This document shows, in pieces, positions 15,016-22,728 of a stretch of DNA of 23,018 nt. The number at the start of each line of letters is the position of its first letter. The stretch's first letter is position 1. The stretch is from BOG-908 sp964244615 (GTDB taxonomy: Bacteria; Pseudomonadota; Alphaproteobacteria; Acetobacterales; Acetobacteraceae). Both the position numbers and the translations under genes were made by a program. The notes beneath the pieces are model-generated. The model did no database searches, was not told the origin of the DNA, and was given only the letters and a program-made list of their open reading frames with translations. The stretch is from positions 1-23,018 of the forward strand of contig CAXTJP010000037.1 in the NCBI GenBank assembly GCA_964244615.1, read 5' to 3'.

Positions 15016-16057
15016 CGGCGTAGGCGTGGTGCCCGGCCAGCTCGCGGTAGCGATCCAGGTAGGCGTCCACCATGCGCGCCTGGCCGAACCGCGCCTGCGC
15101 CACCTGCCGGCAGGTGTGCGCATCGATCTCGGGCGCGCGAAGCATCGCCGCCGCCATCCCGGCCGCGTCGTCCACCAGGAAGCCGGTGCGGCCGTGTTCG
15201 ACGATGCCGGCCAGGGCGCCGGCCGGATAGGCGACCACCGGCGTGCCGCAGGCCGCCGCCTCCATCGCCACCAGCGAGCTCGTCTCCTGCGCCAGGCTCG
15301 GCACCAGCAGGCAACGGGCGGCCGATAGCAGCCGTCGCTTGCGATCGAAGCCGAGCGGGCCGACGAAGCGGCGCGTGGCGTCCAGCAACGGCGCCACCTC
15401 GCGGGCGAAATAGGCCTGGTGTTCGGGGTAGGGGAACACCGTGCCGCCGATCAGCAGCGGTACTCCGGCACGGTGCGCCGCCCGCAGGGCCAGGTGCTGG
15501 CCCTTCTCCGGGCACACGCGGCCCAGCATGAGGGCGAAGCCGCGCCGCGCGTGCCGTGCGGCGGACAGACGCCCGACATCCACCCCGTTGGCGATTGGGC
15601 GCAGGCGCCGCAGCCCGGGCGGGCAGGCTGCATCCTGCGCCGCGGACACGCAGTTCAGCCACACGCCCGGCCGGTCGCGGATGGGTCCGTACCAGGACGG
15701 CGGCAGATGCAGCGTGACGAGCGTGGGCGGCGCGTCCTCGGGCAGGGTGTCGGCGAAATCCAGCCCGTGCATGTGCACGACGTCCACCCGCGCGTGGCGC
15801 AACGCCTGCCTTGTCGCGTCGCGTGTGGCCTGGCGCGCCGCGTGTCGCGAATCGTCGCTGGCGATGCGCTCCGGATCGACACCGGTGTCGATCCAGGTGC
15901 CGGCCGGCCGACTGCCGCGGCAGGCCACCACCAGCGAGTGGTGGCCGCGCGCCACCAGCGCGCGATCGAGCAGGGAGAGCACCTGCTCGGCGCCGCCCAC
16001 CGCGTCCTGCCCCACCGGCGCCAGCGCGTAGGCGATGCTGAGCACGGTGAGCGGCAT
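15011..16057 (-). CDS. GT4-type glycosyltransferase
   Basis: The 348-residue protein is a GT-B fold glycosyltransferase of family 4. It shows GGAEQVL near residue 21 (the acceptor-side glycine loop), the VVHMHG segment (94-98), PIANGVD at about 154-160, and the nucleotide-sugar region AQETSSLVAMEAAACGTPVVAY (about 256-277) with the family's two glutamates (258 and 266). It transfers a sugar from a nucleotide donor in the cytoplasm. The ATG at 16057 follows the GH gene stop by 5 bases. Its stop overlaps the first copy of the duplicated acetyltransferase start. Donor and acceptor are unknown. Confidence 0.9.
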   Translation of the reverse strand: MPLTVLSIAYALAPVGQDAVGGAEQVLSLLDRALVARGHHSLVVACRGSRPAGTWIDTGVDPERIASDDSRHAARQATRDATRQALRHARVDVVHMHGLDFADTLPEDAPPTLVTLHLPPSWYGPIRDRPGVWLNCVSAAQDAACPPGLRRLRPIANGVDVGRLSAARHARRGFALMLGRVCPEKGQHLALRAAHRAGVPLLIGGTVFPYPEHQAYFAREVAPLLDATRRFVGPLGFDRKRRLLSAARCLLVPSLAQETSSLVAMEAAACGTPVVAYPAGALAGIVEHGRTGFLVDDAAGMAAAMLRAPEIDAHTCRQVAQARFGQARMVDAYLDRYRELAGHHAYAA

Positions 16058-16062
16058 GGCGC

Positions 16063-16998
16063 TCAACCGGCCGGCATCACCAGCGCGCGCGCGGCCGGCC
16101 GGGCGGCGCGGCCCGGCGCGTAGCGCCGGATCATGGTGCCGCAGAACTCCGCGAACTGCTCGGGATGGCGCGGCGGCGCGGTGTGATGGGCCCAGATGCC
16201 GCTCTCCTCCGGCGTGAAGCAGAAGGTGACGGTGACGTCGAAGCCTTCCAGCGCGCGCATCTGCCGGTCGAACCAGGCCTCCGCGTCGGGACGCAGCCAG
16301 TCCGCCCAGCTCAGCCCGGTGCGCAGATAGGTGACGCCCATGTCGCGCATCAGCCGGACCGCGTCGTCCAGCCGGTGGTCCTCGTAGTGGAACCACTGGC
16401 ACAGGCCGATCTCGGGCGTGTAGTCGGCGAAGTGCCGGGCCGCGAGCTTGGGCCTGCCGTGCTCGTCGTGCAGCCCCATGTGGAAGTGCCGGTAATAGGA
16501 CGATCCTTCCGCCTCGCGGTGGCGCGTCGTCGCCGGCCAGGCGGATGGCAGGTCGTACAGGCTGTACCAGTGGATGCGCGGCGCCCGCCCCGTCAGCAGC
16601 TCGGCGGTGCGCTTGAGGCCCCATTCCTGCACCTCCTCGGCGCCGAAGGTCGAAATGCCGACTTCGGAGACCCAGACCGGCAGCGACGTGCAGCGCTGGA
16701 TCGACGCGACCTTGTCCGGCCACTCGTCAATCATCCAGTGGTTCCAGTCGAGCGGGAAGCCGTGCACGGCCACCGCATCGAGCTGTTCCAGCACCCCCTG
16801 CCGTTCCAGCACGTGCAGGAAATCCGGGTCGATCGGCGACATGCCGCCCAGCACGCGCGTCAGGCCCGGCGCCTCTGCGGCGATCGCCTGGCCGGCGAGC
16901 CGCGTCATGCGGGCGAACATCGCCCAGCCGGGATCGGATTCGAGGTCCCAATGCGACTTGTTGTTCGGTTCGTTCCAGATCATGGCGGCTTCGATCAC
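16063..16998 (-). CDS. Cytoplasmic clan GH-A-type glycoside hydrolase, apparently circularly permuted
   Basis: The 311-residue protein has no signal peptide. MIWNEPN at 6-12 carries the clan GH-A acid/base (Glu10), and VWVSEVGIS at 108-116 has the likely nucleophile (Glu112), as in GH39 beta-xylosidase-like enzymes. The normal first half of such a barrel does not precede the NEP motif but appears at the C-terminus (about 200-300): DDAVRLMRDMGVTYLRTGLS, a VTVTFCFTP strand and FAEFCGTMIRRYAP, which in relatives directly precedes the NEP strand. The order is thus strands 4-8 then 1-3. The GTG start overlaps the upstream methyltransferase stop (GTGA). It may trim or transfer sugars on an intracellular intermediate; this is inference. 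Confidence 0.82.
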   Translation of the reverse strand: MIEAAMIWNEPNNKSHWDLESDPGWAMFARMTRLAGQAIAAEAPGLTRVLGGMSPIDPDFLHVLERQGVLEQLDAVAVHGFPLDWNHWMIDEWPDKVASIQRCTSLPVWVSEVGISTFGAEEVQEWGLKRTAELLTGRAPRIHWYSLYDLPSAWPATTRHREAEGSSYYRHFHMGLHDEHGRPKLAARHFADYTPEIGLCQWFHYEDHRLDDAVRLMRDMGVTYLRTGLSWADWLRPDAEAWFDRQMRALEGFDVTVTFCFTPEESGIWAHHTAPPRHPEQFAEFCGTMIRRYAPGRAARPAARALVMPAG

Positions 16999-17783
16999 GG
17001 GCGCCTCGCTTCGCCCGGACGCGTCCGGGCCGGGTAGACCGCCCCGTACTCGCCCGGCTCGCGGGCGACGTGGCGGCAGATGAACATCTCCTGCTCCGGG
17101 TGGCTGACGATCTCGTAGCCGGCGCTGCGCAGCATCGCCGCCGAGCACGCCCGGTTCGGCGCCCACCAGTTGGTGTTGTCGTGCGCGTATTCGTGCTCGA
17201 TGAAGTGCATCCTGGGGTAGCCGGGATCGTCGAAATGATCCGCCTCCCAAAACTCGTAATCCGGCTTGATCTCGGCCACCGCGTCGCTGCCGCGCTGCAT
17301 GGACTGGAACACCAGCATGTCGCGGGTGACGTGCTCGTGCACCAGGTCGAGCGCCAGCAGCGGGTGGCGAAGATGGTAGAGCACGCCGATGAAGAACACG
17401 ACGTCGAAGCGTTCGGCCAGCGCGCCCACGTCGTAGACCGACATGCGCAGGAACTCGATGTCCAGGCCCTCGACCTCGGCGGCGAAGCGCGCCTGGGCCA
17501 GGTAGTCTTCGTCGAAGTCGATGCCGACCACGCGGTCGGCGCCGCGGCGCTTCATCTCCATGGCGTAGAAGCCGCCGTTGCAGCCGATGTCGAGCACGGT
17601 GCGGCCGGCCAGGTTCTCGGGGATGTCGTGGGCGAAGCTGCGCCACTTCACCGTCGGAAAATCACCCAGGAAGTGCTCGGGTGCGGTGCGCACGCCGCGC
17701 AGGTTGATGTTGTGGAACCAGGGGCCGAGCGCGCGCGCGCGCGTCCGTATCGCCTCCTCGGTCCAAGCCGTCGCGTCGCTCAA
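16995..17783 (-). CDS. CmoB-like SAM methyltransferase (TIGR04290-like family)
   Basis: The 262-residue protein has the N-terminal segment ALGPWFHNINLRGVRTAP and a DFPTVKW segment, followed by motif I TVLDIGCNGGFYAMEMKRRG (63-81) and VVGIDFDEDYLAQA. The motif I region resembles tRNA U34 carboxymethyltransferase CmoB (Methyltransf_9). I recognise it as the TIGR04290-type family, which is associated with sugar-modification clusters rather than tRNA. The TTG start at 17783 is supported by AGGAGG nine bases upstream, inside the end of the pyrophosphorylase gene; there is no in-frame ATG nearby. The stop overlaps the GH start. Substrate unknown, probably a sugar or sugar-linked group. Confidence 0.86.
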   Translation of the reverse strand: MSDATAWTEEAIRTRARALGPWFHNINLRGVRTAPEHFLGDFPTVKWRSFAHDIPENLAGRTVLDIGCNGGFYAMEMKRRGADRVVGIDFDEDYLAQARFAAEVEGLDIEFLRMSVYDVGALAERFDVVFFIGVLYHLRHPLLALDLVHEHVTRDMLVFQSMQRGSDAVAEIKPDYEFWEADHFDDPGYPRMHFIEHEYAHDNTNWWAPNRACSAAMLRSAGYEIVSHPEQEMFICRHVAREPGEYGAVYPARTRPGEARRP

Positions 17784-17787
17784 GCCG

Positions 17788-18582
17788 TCACGCCTCCTGC
17801 CGTTTCGGGGCGCCGGTCCGGCCGGTGCCGAGTGGTTCCGGTGCCGCCTGTGCCGGCTCGGTCGCGTCCAGCAGGTGCACCGCCTGACGATAGCCGTGCA
17901 GCGTGCCGACATCGACGTAGTGCGCGCCGGCGCGCACGCCGAACGCCGCGCCGCCGGCGTCGATCCACGCGTTGACCAGGGTCCCGACGTACTCGTCGGT
18001 GCAGCCGCGGTCGCACCAGAAGCGATGCAGTTCGTGCAGCGTCCGGCCGGGCAGCTTGAAGGCGCCCCAGATCCAGCCGGTGCCGGCATCGGGCGACTTC
18101 ACCACGATGCGCAGCACCCGGCCGGCGGCGTCGGTCTGCACGGCGTCGAACAGCTCGGGGTGCGGCACGGGAAACAGCAGGAAGCTGAACCGGTCGTGGG
18201 GCAGCCCGGCCAGCGCGTCGGCCGGGAACCAGATCGTGTCCGGCAGGCCCACCACCACCGGTTCGTCCAGCGGGATCAGCGGCAGCGCCCGGAATATGGC
18301 GTCGCACAGGCCGCAGGCGCGATCCTGGACCACGTAGGCGAGCGCCACGTCGCCGATGGCGCCACCGAAATAGTTCAGGATGTCGGATTTCCAGGGCGAG
18401 ATGACGAGGCAGATCTTGCCGACGCCGGCGCGCGCCATGCGCTCGACCAGGTACTCGCTGACCGCGCGCGGCCGCTCCACGCCGTTCTCGTCCAGCCGGC
18501 TGCCGACCGGCAGCAGCTCCTTGGAGAACGCCAGCGGCTGGATGCGCGTGCCGTGGCCGGCGGCCGGAATGATCCCCCACAT
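17788..18582 (-). CDS. Sugar-1-phosphate nucleotidyltransferase
   Basis: The 264-residue protein begins MWGIIPAAGHGTRIQPLAFS with the GxGTR nucleotide-binding loop at 9-13, then KELLPVG with the catalytic lysine (Lys21). PRAVSEYLVERM follows, and GLPDTIWF (113-119) has the metal-binding Asp115 of the NTP_transferase family. It makes an NDP-sugar from a sugar 1-phosphate and NTP. The closest relatives are GlmU/RmlA/GalU-type pyrophosphorylases; the sugar cannot be told. It starts 5 bases after the CgeB-type gene and stops 4 bases before the methyltransferase start. The HAD protein at the head of the operon could supply or interconvert its sugar phosphate. Confidence 0.9.
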   Translation of the reverse strand: MWGIIPAAGHGTRIQPLAFSKELLPVGSRLDENGVERPRAVSEYLVERMARAGVGKICLVISPWKSDILNYFGGAIGDVALAYVVQDRACGLCDAIFRALPLIPLDEPVVVGLPDTIWFPADALAGLPHDRFSFLLFPVPHPELFDAVQTDAAGRVLRIVVKSPDAGTGWIWGAFKLPGRTLHELHRFWCDRGCTDEYVGTLVNAWIDAGGAAFGVRAGAHYVDVGTLHGYRQAVHLLDATEPAQAAPEPLGTGRTGAPKRQEA

Positions 18583-18587
18583 GTGCC

Positions 18588-19670
18588 TCAGACCCCCACC
18601 GGCGAGGCGGCGGTTTCGAGCAGCGCCACCAGCGTGCGGGCCCGGTGCGCGGCGGTGTGTTCGCCCAGCACCCGGTCCCTGGCACGCGCGGCCATGCGCG
18701 CCAGCTCGTCGGGCGCGGTGTCGAGGGCTGCCAGCGCCTGCGCCGTGTCCGACGCGATCAGGATCTCCCGCCCCGGCTCGAAGAACGCGTCGAGCCCCGG
18801 CCAGCTGTCGCTCAGGATCGGCGTGCCGCAGGACGCCGCCTCGAACAGCCGCCCCGAAGGGCACCAGCCCATGCGCGCCATCGCCCCCCGGGTCACGTTC
18901 AGCGTCAGCCTGGACGAGGCATAGAAGGCCGGGTGCTCGGCCGGCGGCAGGTGGCGGACGAAGAAGATGTTCTGCGTCCAGGGAAAATCCTGCGGGTATT
19001 GTGCGCCGCCGATGACGAAGCGGCTCGCCGGCCGCAGCCGGGCCGGCGCCACGAACAGGGTTTCGAGCGCCTGCTGACGGTCCGCGGCGTAGGTGCCGAG
19101 ATAGGAGAGGTCGGCCTGGTCACGTTGCTGCACCGGCACCGGGCGATAGACGGCCGGGTCGGCCCAGCCATACAGCGCCGCCGCCCGGCGCGCGCCCAGA
19201 CGCGACCTCAGCGCGTCCAGTGCTGCGCCACCGGTGTAGCTCAGCACGAGGTCGAAGCCGGCAAGGCCGTTCCCGCCGATATAGGGGACGCTCTGCTCGG
19301 CCGCGAGCCGGTCGAGTGTCACCGGCGTGTCGAGGTCGTAGAAGCAGCGCAGCCCGGCGCGGCTGTCCAGAACCAGTTCGGTGGCGGCAATGCCGTCCGG
19401 ACAGAACGAGGTGACGATCACCGCGTCCGCCGCGTCGGCGCAGCGCCTGGCCTGATGACGGATCGATGCCCAGTCGTCGTAGAGCACGAGCTTGGCGTCC
19501 GGGTCGAGCTCGGCCAAGTCGCGGTTCTGCGCGTAGTACGGCACGTCGCGTTCGAAGAAGGTGACGTGGTGTCCGTCCCGACCCAGCGCCCCGATCAGCC
19601 CGCGCCACAGCGTGGCGTGGCCGTTGCCCCAGGACGAGCTGACCGACAGCCCGAAGATGACCAGCTTCAC
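18588..19670 (-). CDS. CgeB-type glycosyltransferase
   Basis: The 360-residue protein begins MKLVIFGLSVSSSWGNGHAT and has the CgeB-like layout: YLGTYAADRQQALE (about 191-204), a HLPPAEHPAFYASSRLTLNVTR segment, and the C-terminal GCPSGRLFEAASCGTPILSD-type donor site (here WCPSGRLFEAASCGTP). This matches the Glyco_trans_1_2 domain of Bacillus CgeB and of maturation-type glycosyltransferases. The GTG start at 19670 overlaps the HAD gene stop as GTGA, with GAGG just upstream. Donor and acceptor are unknown; the neighbouring pyrophosphorylase probably makes its donor. Confidence 0.88.
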   Translation of the reverse strand: MKLVIFGLSVSSSWGNGHATLWRGLIGALGRDGHHVTFFERDVPYYAQNRDLAELDPDAKLVLYDDWASIRHQARRCADAADAVIVTSFCPDGIAATELVLDSRAGLRCFYDLDTPVTLDRLAAEQSVPYIGGNGLAGFDLVLSYTGGAALDALRSRLGARRAAALYGWADPAVYRPVPVQQRDQADLSYLGTYAADRQQALETLFVAPARLRPASRFVIGGAQYPQDFPWTQNIFFVRHLPPAEHPAFYASSRLTLNVTRGAMARMGWCPSGRLFEAASCGTPILSDSWPGLDAFFEPGREILIASDTAQALAALDTAPDELARMAARARDRVLGEHTAAHRARTLVALLETAASPVGV

Positions 19671-20386
19671 GGCTGCCTCGGCGGGAGCGTTGGTGGTTCA
19701 AGCACGCAAGCGCGAACGATTGTTCTTACGGGCAAGTTCCATTCCGGCCAGCGCCAGCATGCGGTGAGCTCATCGAGGCCGCCCAGGACGGCGACACAGC
19801 AGGCCAGGCTCTCCGGCGTCGGCGCCAGCAGGTCCGGCACCATCACCACCATCATCCCGGCGCGGTGGGCCGCGGTGATGCCGTGATGGGAATCCTCCAC
19901 CGCCAGGCAATCCTGCGGTGCCACCCCCAGCAGGGCGGCGGCACGGACGAAACTGTCCGGGGCGGGCTTGCCGCGGGCGACGTCGTCGCGGCTGACCACC
20001 ACGGCGAAACGGCGCAGCAGGCAAGCCGCCTGCAGGTGCGCGCGGGCGGTCGCCGCACTGGCCGAGGTGGCGACCGCACAGGCGAGCCCGGCGGCATCCA
20101 GCCGGTCGAGCACCGCCGCGACCCCGGGCTTGAGCGCCACGCCGCCCCGCAGCAGATCCGCGCGTCGGCGGTAATAGGCGTCGAAGAAGCGCTGCACCGG
20201 GAACGCAGCCCCGAGCATCTGCGGCAGCCGCACCCGCCGCTCGGTGCTCGGCAAGCCGATGAGCAGTTCGTAGCCCGCTTCCGGCAGCGACCAGCCGCAC
20301 TCGCCCAGGGCGGCGTGGAAAGCCGTGCGATACGCGGGCTCCGTATCCAGCAGGGTGCCGTCGAGGTCGAACACCACGGCCCGCAC
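19667..20386 (-). CDS. HAD-superfamily phosphatase / beta-phosphoglucomutase-like protein
   Basis: The protein of about 239 residues has all HAD motifs: FDLDGTLLDTEP (Asp7 and Asp9 from the chosen start), an ATSAS motif II, GKPAPDSF with the motif III lysine, and AVEDSHHGITAAHRAGM motif IV. An alpha-helical cap lies after motif I, as in beta-phosphoglucomutase and sugar-phosphate phosphatases. The last 30 residues (from TACWRWPEW) are an unusual extension that reaches the GTGA overlap with the glycosyltransferase. The start is uncertain: GTG at 20386 gives a normal N-terminus, but it lies just after a 9-bp GC hairpin; an ATG at 20473 would add 29 unlike residues and overlaps the dehydrogenase fossil. 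Confidence 0.82.
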   Translation of the reverse strand: MRAVVFDLDGTLLDTEPAYRTAFHAALGECGWSLPEAGYELLIGLPSTERRVRLPQMLGAAFPVQRFFDAYYRRRADLLRGGVALKPGVAAVLDRLDAAGLACAVATSASAATARAHLQAACLLRRFAVVVSRDDVARGKPAPDSFVRAAALLGVAPQDCLAVEDSHHGITAAHRAGMMVVMVPDLLAPTPESLACCVAVLGGLDELTACWRWPEWNLPVRTIVRACVLEPPTLPPRQP

Positions 20387-20387
20387 C

Positions 20388-20413
20388 GGGCGGGGCAGGC
20401 ACAGCCCCGCCCC
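20388..20413. terminator. GC-rich hairpin before the HAD gene
   Basis: GGGCGGGGC (20388-20396) pairs perfectly with GCCCCGCCC (20405-20413) around 8 bases. No U-tract follows on either strand, so ordinary Rho-independent termination is doubtful. It lies between the dehydrogenase fossil and the presumed HAD start and may limit translation from the GTG at 20386. Confidence 0.35.
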
Positions 20414-20431
20414 GCCCGGCCGGGCGGCGGC

Positions 20432-20578
20432 TACTCTGCGGCCATCGGCACGGTCAGCCCGGTCTTGATCCATCCACGCTCGCGTTTGTCGAAATGCTTG
20501 TAGGCATCGGCCGCGGACGTCAACGGTTCCATCCTCGTACGGGCCCGGAGCGGGCCGAGCCGGTGCATGCGGATACCA
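20432..20578 (-). pseudogene. Fossil C-terminus of a zinc-dependent alcohol dehydrogenase (MDR family)
   Basis: Codons ending at TAG 20432-20434 give MEPLTSAADAYKHFDKRE then GWIKTGLTVPMAAE. This is the typical last segment of zinc alcohol/formaldehyde dehydrogenases (LxxAADAYKxFDKREDGxIKxxL). Upstream of about 20533 the frame stays open to 20578 but no longer resembles the family, and no cofactor or zinc-site sequence is present. The rest of the gene has been lost, perhaps by a rearrangement that placed the glycan operon here. Confidence 0.6.
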
Positions 20579-20608
20579 GCGCCAGCGAGGGCCACCACCG
20601 GCGGTTCG

Positions 20609-20637
20609 TTGCCAAATCCGAACTTTGCGGCTAGTGC
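20609..20637 (+). promoter_or_regulatory. Weak sigma-70-like promoter for the heme-binding gene
   Basis: TTGCCA (20609-20614) is separated by 17 bases from TAGTGC (20632-20637). The -35 is good and the -10 is poor. It lies 28 bases upstream of the ATG at 20666, and GGAG at 20653 is the ribosome binding site. Confidence 0.3.
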
Positions 20638-20665
20638 GTCCCGGCCCTTATCGGAGAACCTGCCA

Positions 20666-21382
20666 ATGACCGCCTACGGAATCCGTGTCCTGCTGTCCGC
20701 GTCCGTGCTCGCCCTGGCTGCCGTCCCGGCGATGGCGGAGCCGAACTGCCAGATCCCGAACGCCACGGTAAAGCAGATCCAGGCGCAGCTCGACGTCGTG
20801 GTGAACCTGTCGGACGACAATGGCGGCCTGTTCAAGCCGAACCTGATGTGGTCGGCGATCGTGGACCGCGCCGGCACGTTGTGCAGCGTGGTCAAGACCG
20901 GCGACGCATGGCCAGGCAGCCGCGCAATCGCCATCGCCAAGGCGGCCACCGCCAACGATTTCAGCAACGCCAAGCTCGCTTTGTCCACCGCGAACCTCTA
21001 CGCGCCGACCCAGCCCGGCGGATCGCTCTACGGCCTGAACGATTCCAACCCGTTCAACCCGGCCTTCGAGGCCCAGCGAACCGGACAGGGCCAGGTCCCG
21101 GGCGGCATCATAACCTTCGGCGGCGGCATGGCTCTGTATGAAGGACACCACGTGATCGGCGGGCTGGGCGTCAGCGGCGACAGCTCCTGTGCCGACCATG
21201 CCATCGCGTTCCGGATGCGCAAGCTGGCGGGCTTCGACCACGTGCCGGGCGGAGTCGCGCCGGACGGCACCGACAACATCATCTACGCCGATGCCGGCAC
21301 CACGCCGTCGGGCTTCCAGCAGCCGCATTGCTTTCCGCAGGACCTGACGCCGGCGCAGGTCGAGACCATACCGACGCACTGA
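20666..21382 (+). CDS. Secreted HbpS/GlcG-family heme-binding protein
   Basis: The 238-residue protein has a signal peptide (1-25, ending VPAMAEP). The rest matches the HbpS-like/GlcG (DUF336) fold: NLMWSAIVDRAGTLCSVVKTGDAWPGSRAIAIAKAATANDF (about 70-110), GGIITFGGGMALYEGHHVIGGLGVSGDSSCADHAIA (about 150-185) and a C-terminal NIIYAD segment. It probably acts in the periplasm or outside, binding heme or a small ligand. The ATG at 20666 has GGAG upstream. It stands alone, with its end 4 bases from the convergent purD stop. Confidence 0.86.
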   Translation: MTAYGIRVLLSASVLALAAVPAMAEPNCQIPNATVKQIQAQLDVVVNLSDDNGGLFKPNLMWSAIVDRAGTLCSVVKTGDAWPGSRAIAIAKAATANDFSNAKLALSTANLYAPTQPGGSLYGLNDSNPFNPAFEAQRTGQGQVPGGIITFGGGMALYEGHHVIGGLGVSGDSSCADHAIAFRMRKLAGFDHVPGGVAPDGTDNIIYADAGTTPSGFQQPHCFPQDLTPAQVETIPTH

Positions 21383-21386
21383 TCGC

Positions 21387-22673
21387 CTAGGCGTGCGCCT
21401 GGCCGCCCGCCAGCGCGCGCAGGCCGATATCGGTGCGGCAGAAACCGTCGGGGAAGTCGATGGCGGCGACGCCCCGATAGGCCGCGTCGCGGGCGGAGGC
21501 GAGGTCCGGGCCGGTGCCGCAGACGGTCAGCACGCGCCCCCCGGCCGAGACCACCTGGCCTTGACGCAGGTCGGTGCCGGCGTGGAACACCGCCACGTGC
21601 GGCACGGCCGCGGCACGGTCCAGCCCGGCCAGCGGCTGCGCGGCCGCGTACTCGCCAGGGTAGCCGCGCGACGCCATCACCACGGCCACGCAGGCGATGT
21701 CGCGCCAGCGCAGGTCGAACCGGTCCAGCGCGCCGTCGCAGGCGGCCAGCAGGGCGGGCAGCAGGTCCGATTGCAGGCAGGGCAACAGCGCCTGCGCCTC
21801 CGGGTCGCCCAGGCGCACGTTGTACTCGATCAGCATCGGTCCGGCGGGCGTCAGCATCAGGCCGGCGAACAGGATGCCGACGAAGGGGGTGCCGCGCGCC
21901 GCCATCTCGCGCAGCGCCGGGCGGATGAAGGCGTCCATCGCCGCGCGCTGGGCGGCGGGCGGGAAACCCGCGGGCGGGCAGACCGCCCCCATGCCGCCGG
22001 TGTTGGGGCCGGTATCGCCGTCGCCGGCGCGCTTGTGGTCCGCTGCCGCGCCCAGCAGCACGGCGTTCGTGCCGTCGCACAGCGCGAACAGGCTGACCTC
22101 GTCGCCTTCGAGGCATTCCTCGATCACCAGGCTGGCGCCAGCCTCGCCGAAGGCGCCGCCGCTCAGCATGTCGGCGATCGCGGCCTCCGCCTGGCCCGGG
22201 GTCTGCGCCACCACGACACCCTTGCCGCCCGCCAGCCCGTCCGCCTTGATCACGATCGGGGCGCCGCGACGCTCGACGAAGTCGCGTGCCGCGGCTTCGT
22301 CGTCGAACCGCTCCCAGCGCGCGGTCGGGATGCCGGCCGCGTCGCACAGCGCCTTGGCGAAGGATTTGCTTCCCTCCAGCGCCGCGGCCGCGGCACTCGG
22401 GCCGCAGCAGCGTATGCCGGCCGACGCCAGCGCGTCGGCCAGGCCCGCCACCAGCGGCGCCTCGGGGCCGGGGATCACCAGGTCGATCGTCTCCGCGCGG
22501 GCGAACGCCACCAGGGCGGCCACGTCCAGCACGCCGATGGCGACGTTTTCGGCGATCGTCGCGGTGCCCGGGTTGCCCGGGGCCACGAACAGTTTCTGCA
22601 GCAGCGGGCTGCGCGAGACCGCCCAGGCCAGCGCGTGTTCCCGTCCGCCGGCACCCACGATCAGAACCCGCAT
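21387..22673 (-). CDS. purD: Phosphoribosylamine--glycine ligase
   Basis: PurD joins glycine to 5-phosphoribosylamine with ATP in the second step of purine synthesis. The 428-residue protein has the usual length. Landmarks are MRVLIVGAGGREHALAW, APGNPGTATIAENV, the ATP-grasp segment APIVIKADGLAGGKGVVVAQ, GPNTGGMGAVCP and EYNVRLGDPEAQALLP. The ATG at 22673 begins the canonical N-terminus. It diverges from xseA with 55 bases between the starts, an arrangement common in related alphaproteobacteria as far as I recall. It is convergent with the heme-binding gene, with stops only 4 bases apart. Confidence 0.97.
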   Translation of the reverse strand: MRVLIVGAGGREHALAWAVSRSPLLQKLFVAPGNPGTATIAENVAIGVLDVAALVAFARAETIDLVIPGPEAPLVAGLADALASAGIRCCGPSAAAAALEGSKSFAKALCDAAGIPTARWERFDDEAAARDFVERRGAPIVIKADGLAGGKGVVVAQTPGQAEAAIADMLSGGAFGEAGASLVIEECLEGDEVSLFALCDGTNAVLLGAAADHKRAGDGDTGPNTGGMGAVCPPAGFPPAAQRAAMDAFIRPALREMAARGTPFVGILFAGLMLTPAGPMLIEYNVRLGDPEAQALLPCLQSDLLPALLAACDGALDRFDLRWRDIACVAVVMASRGYPGEYAAAQPLAGLDRAAAVPHVAVFHAGTDLRQGQVVSAGGRVLTVCGTGPDLASARDAAYRGVAAIDFPDGFCRTDIGLRALAGGQAHA

Positions 22674-22728
22674 CGCCCGCCTCCGCCCGCCACTTTGCCA
22701 GGGCGCCCCCGTAGCATAGGCTCGTCCG

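Noticed and set aside
16063..17646. 527-residue minus-strand frame that would fuse the GH to an N-terminal region
   Set aside because: The part before about 16998 is an out-of-frame shadow of the methyltransferase gene. A GTGA overlap gives a proper GH start.
16995..17783. True tRNA-modifying CmoB
   Set aside because: The motif I region is CmoB-like, but the N-terminus and the glycan-operon setting fit the TIGR04290-type family better, and no cmoA partner is near.
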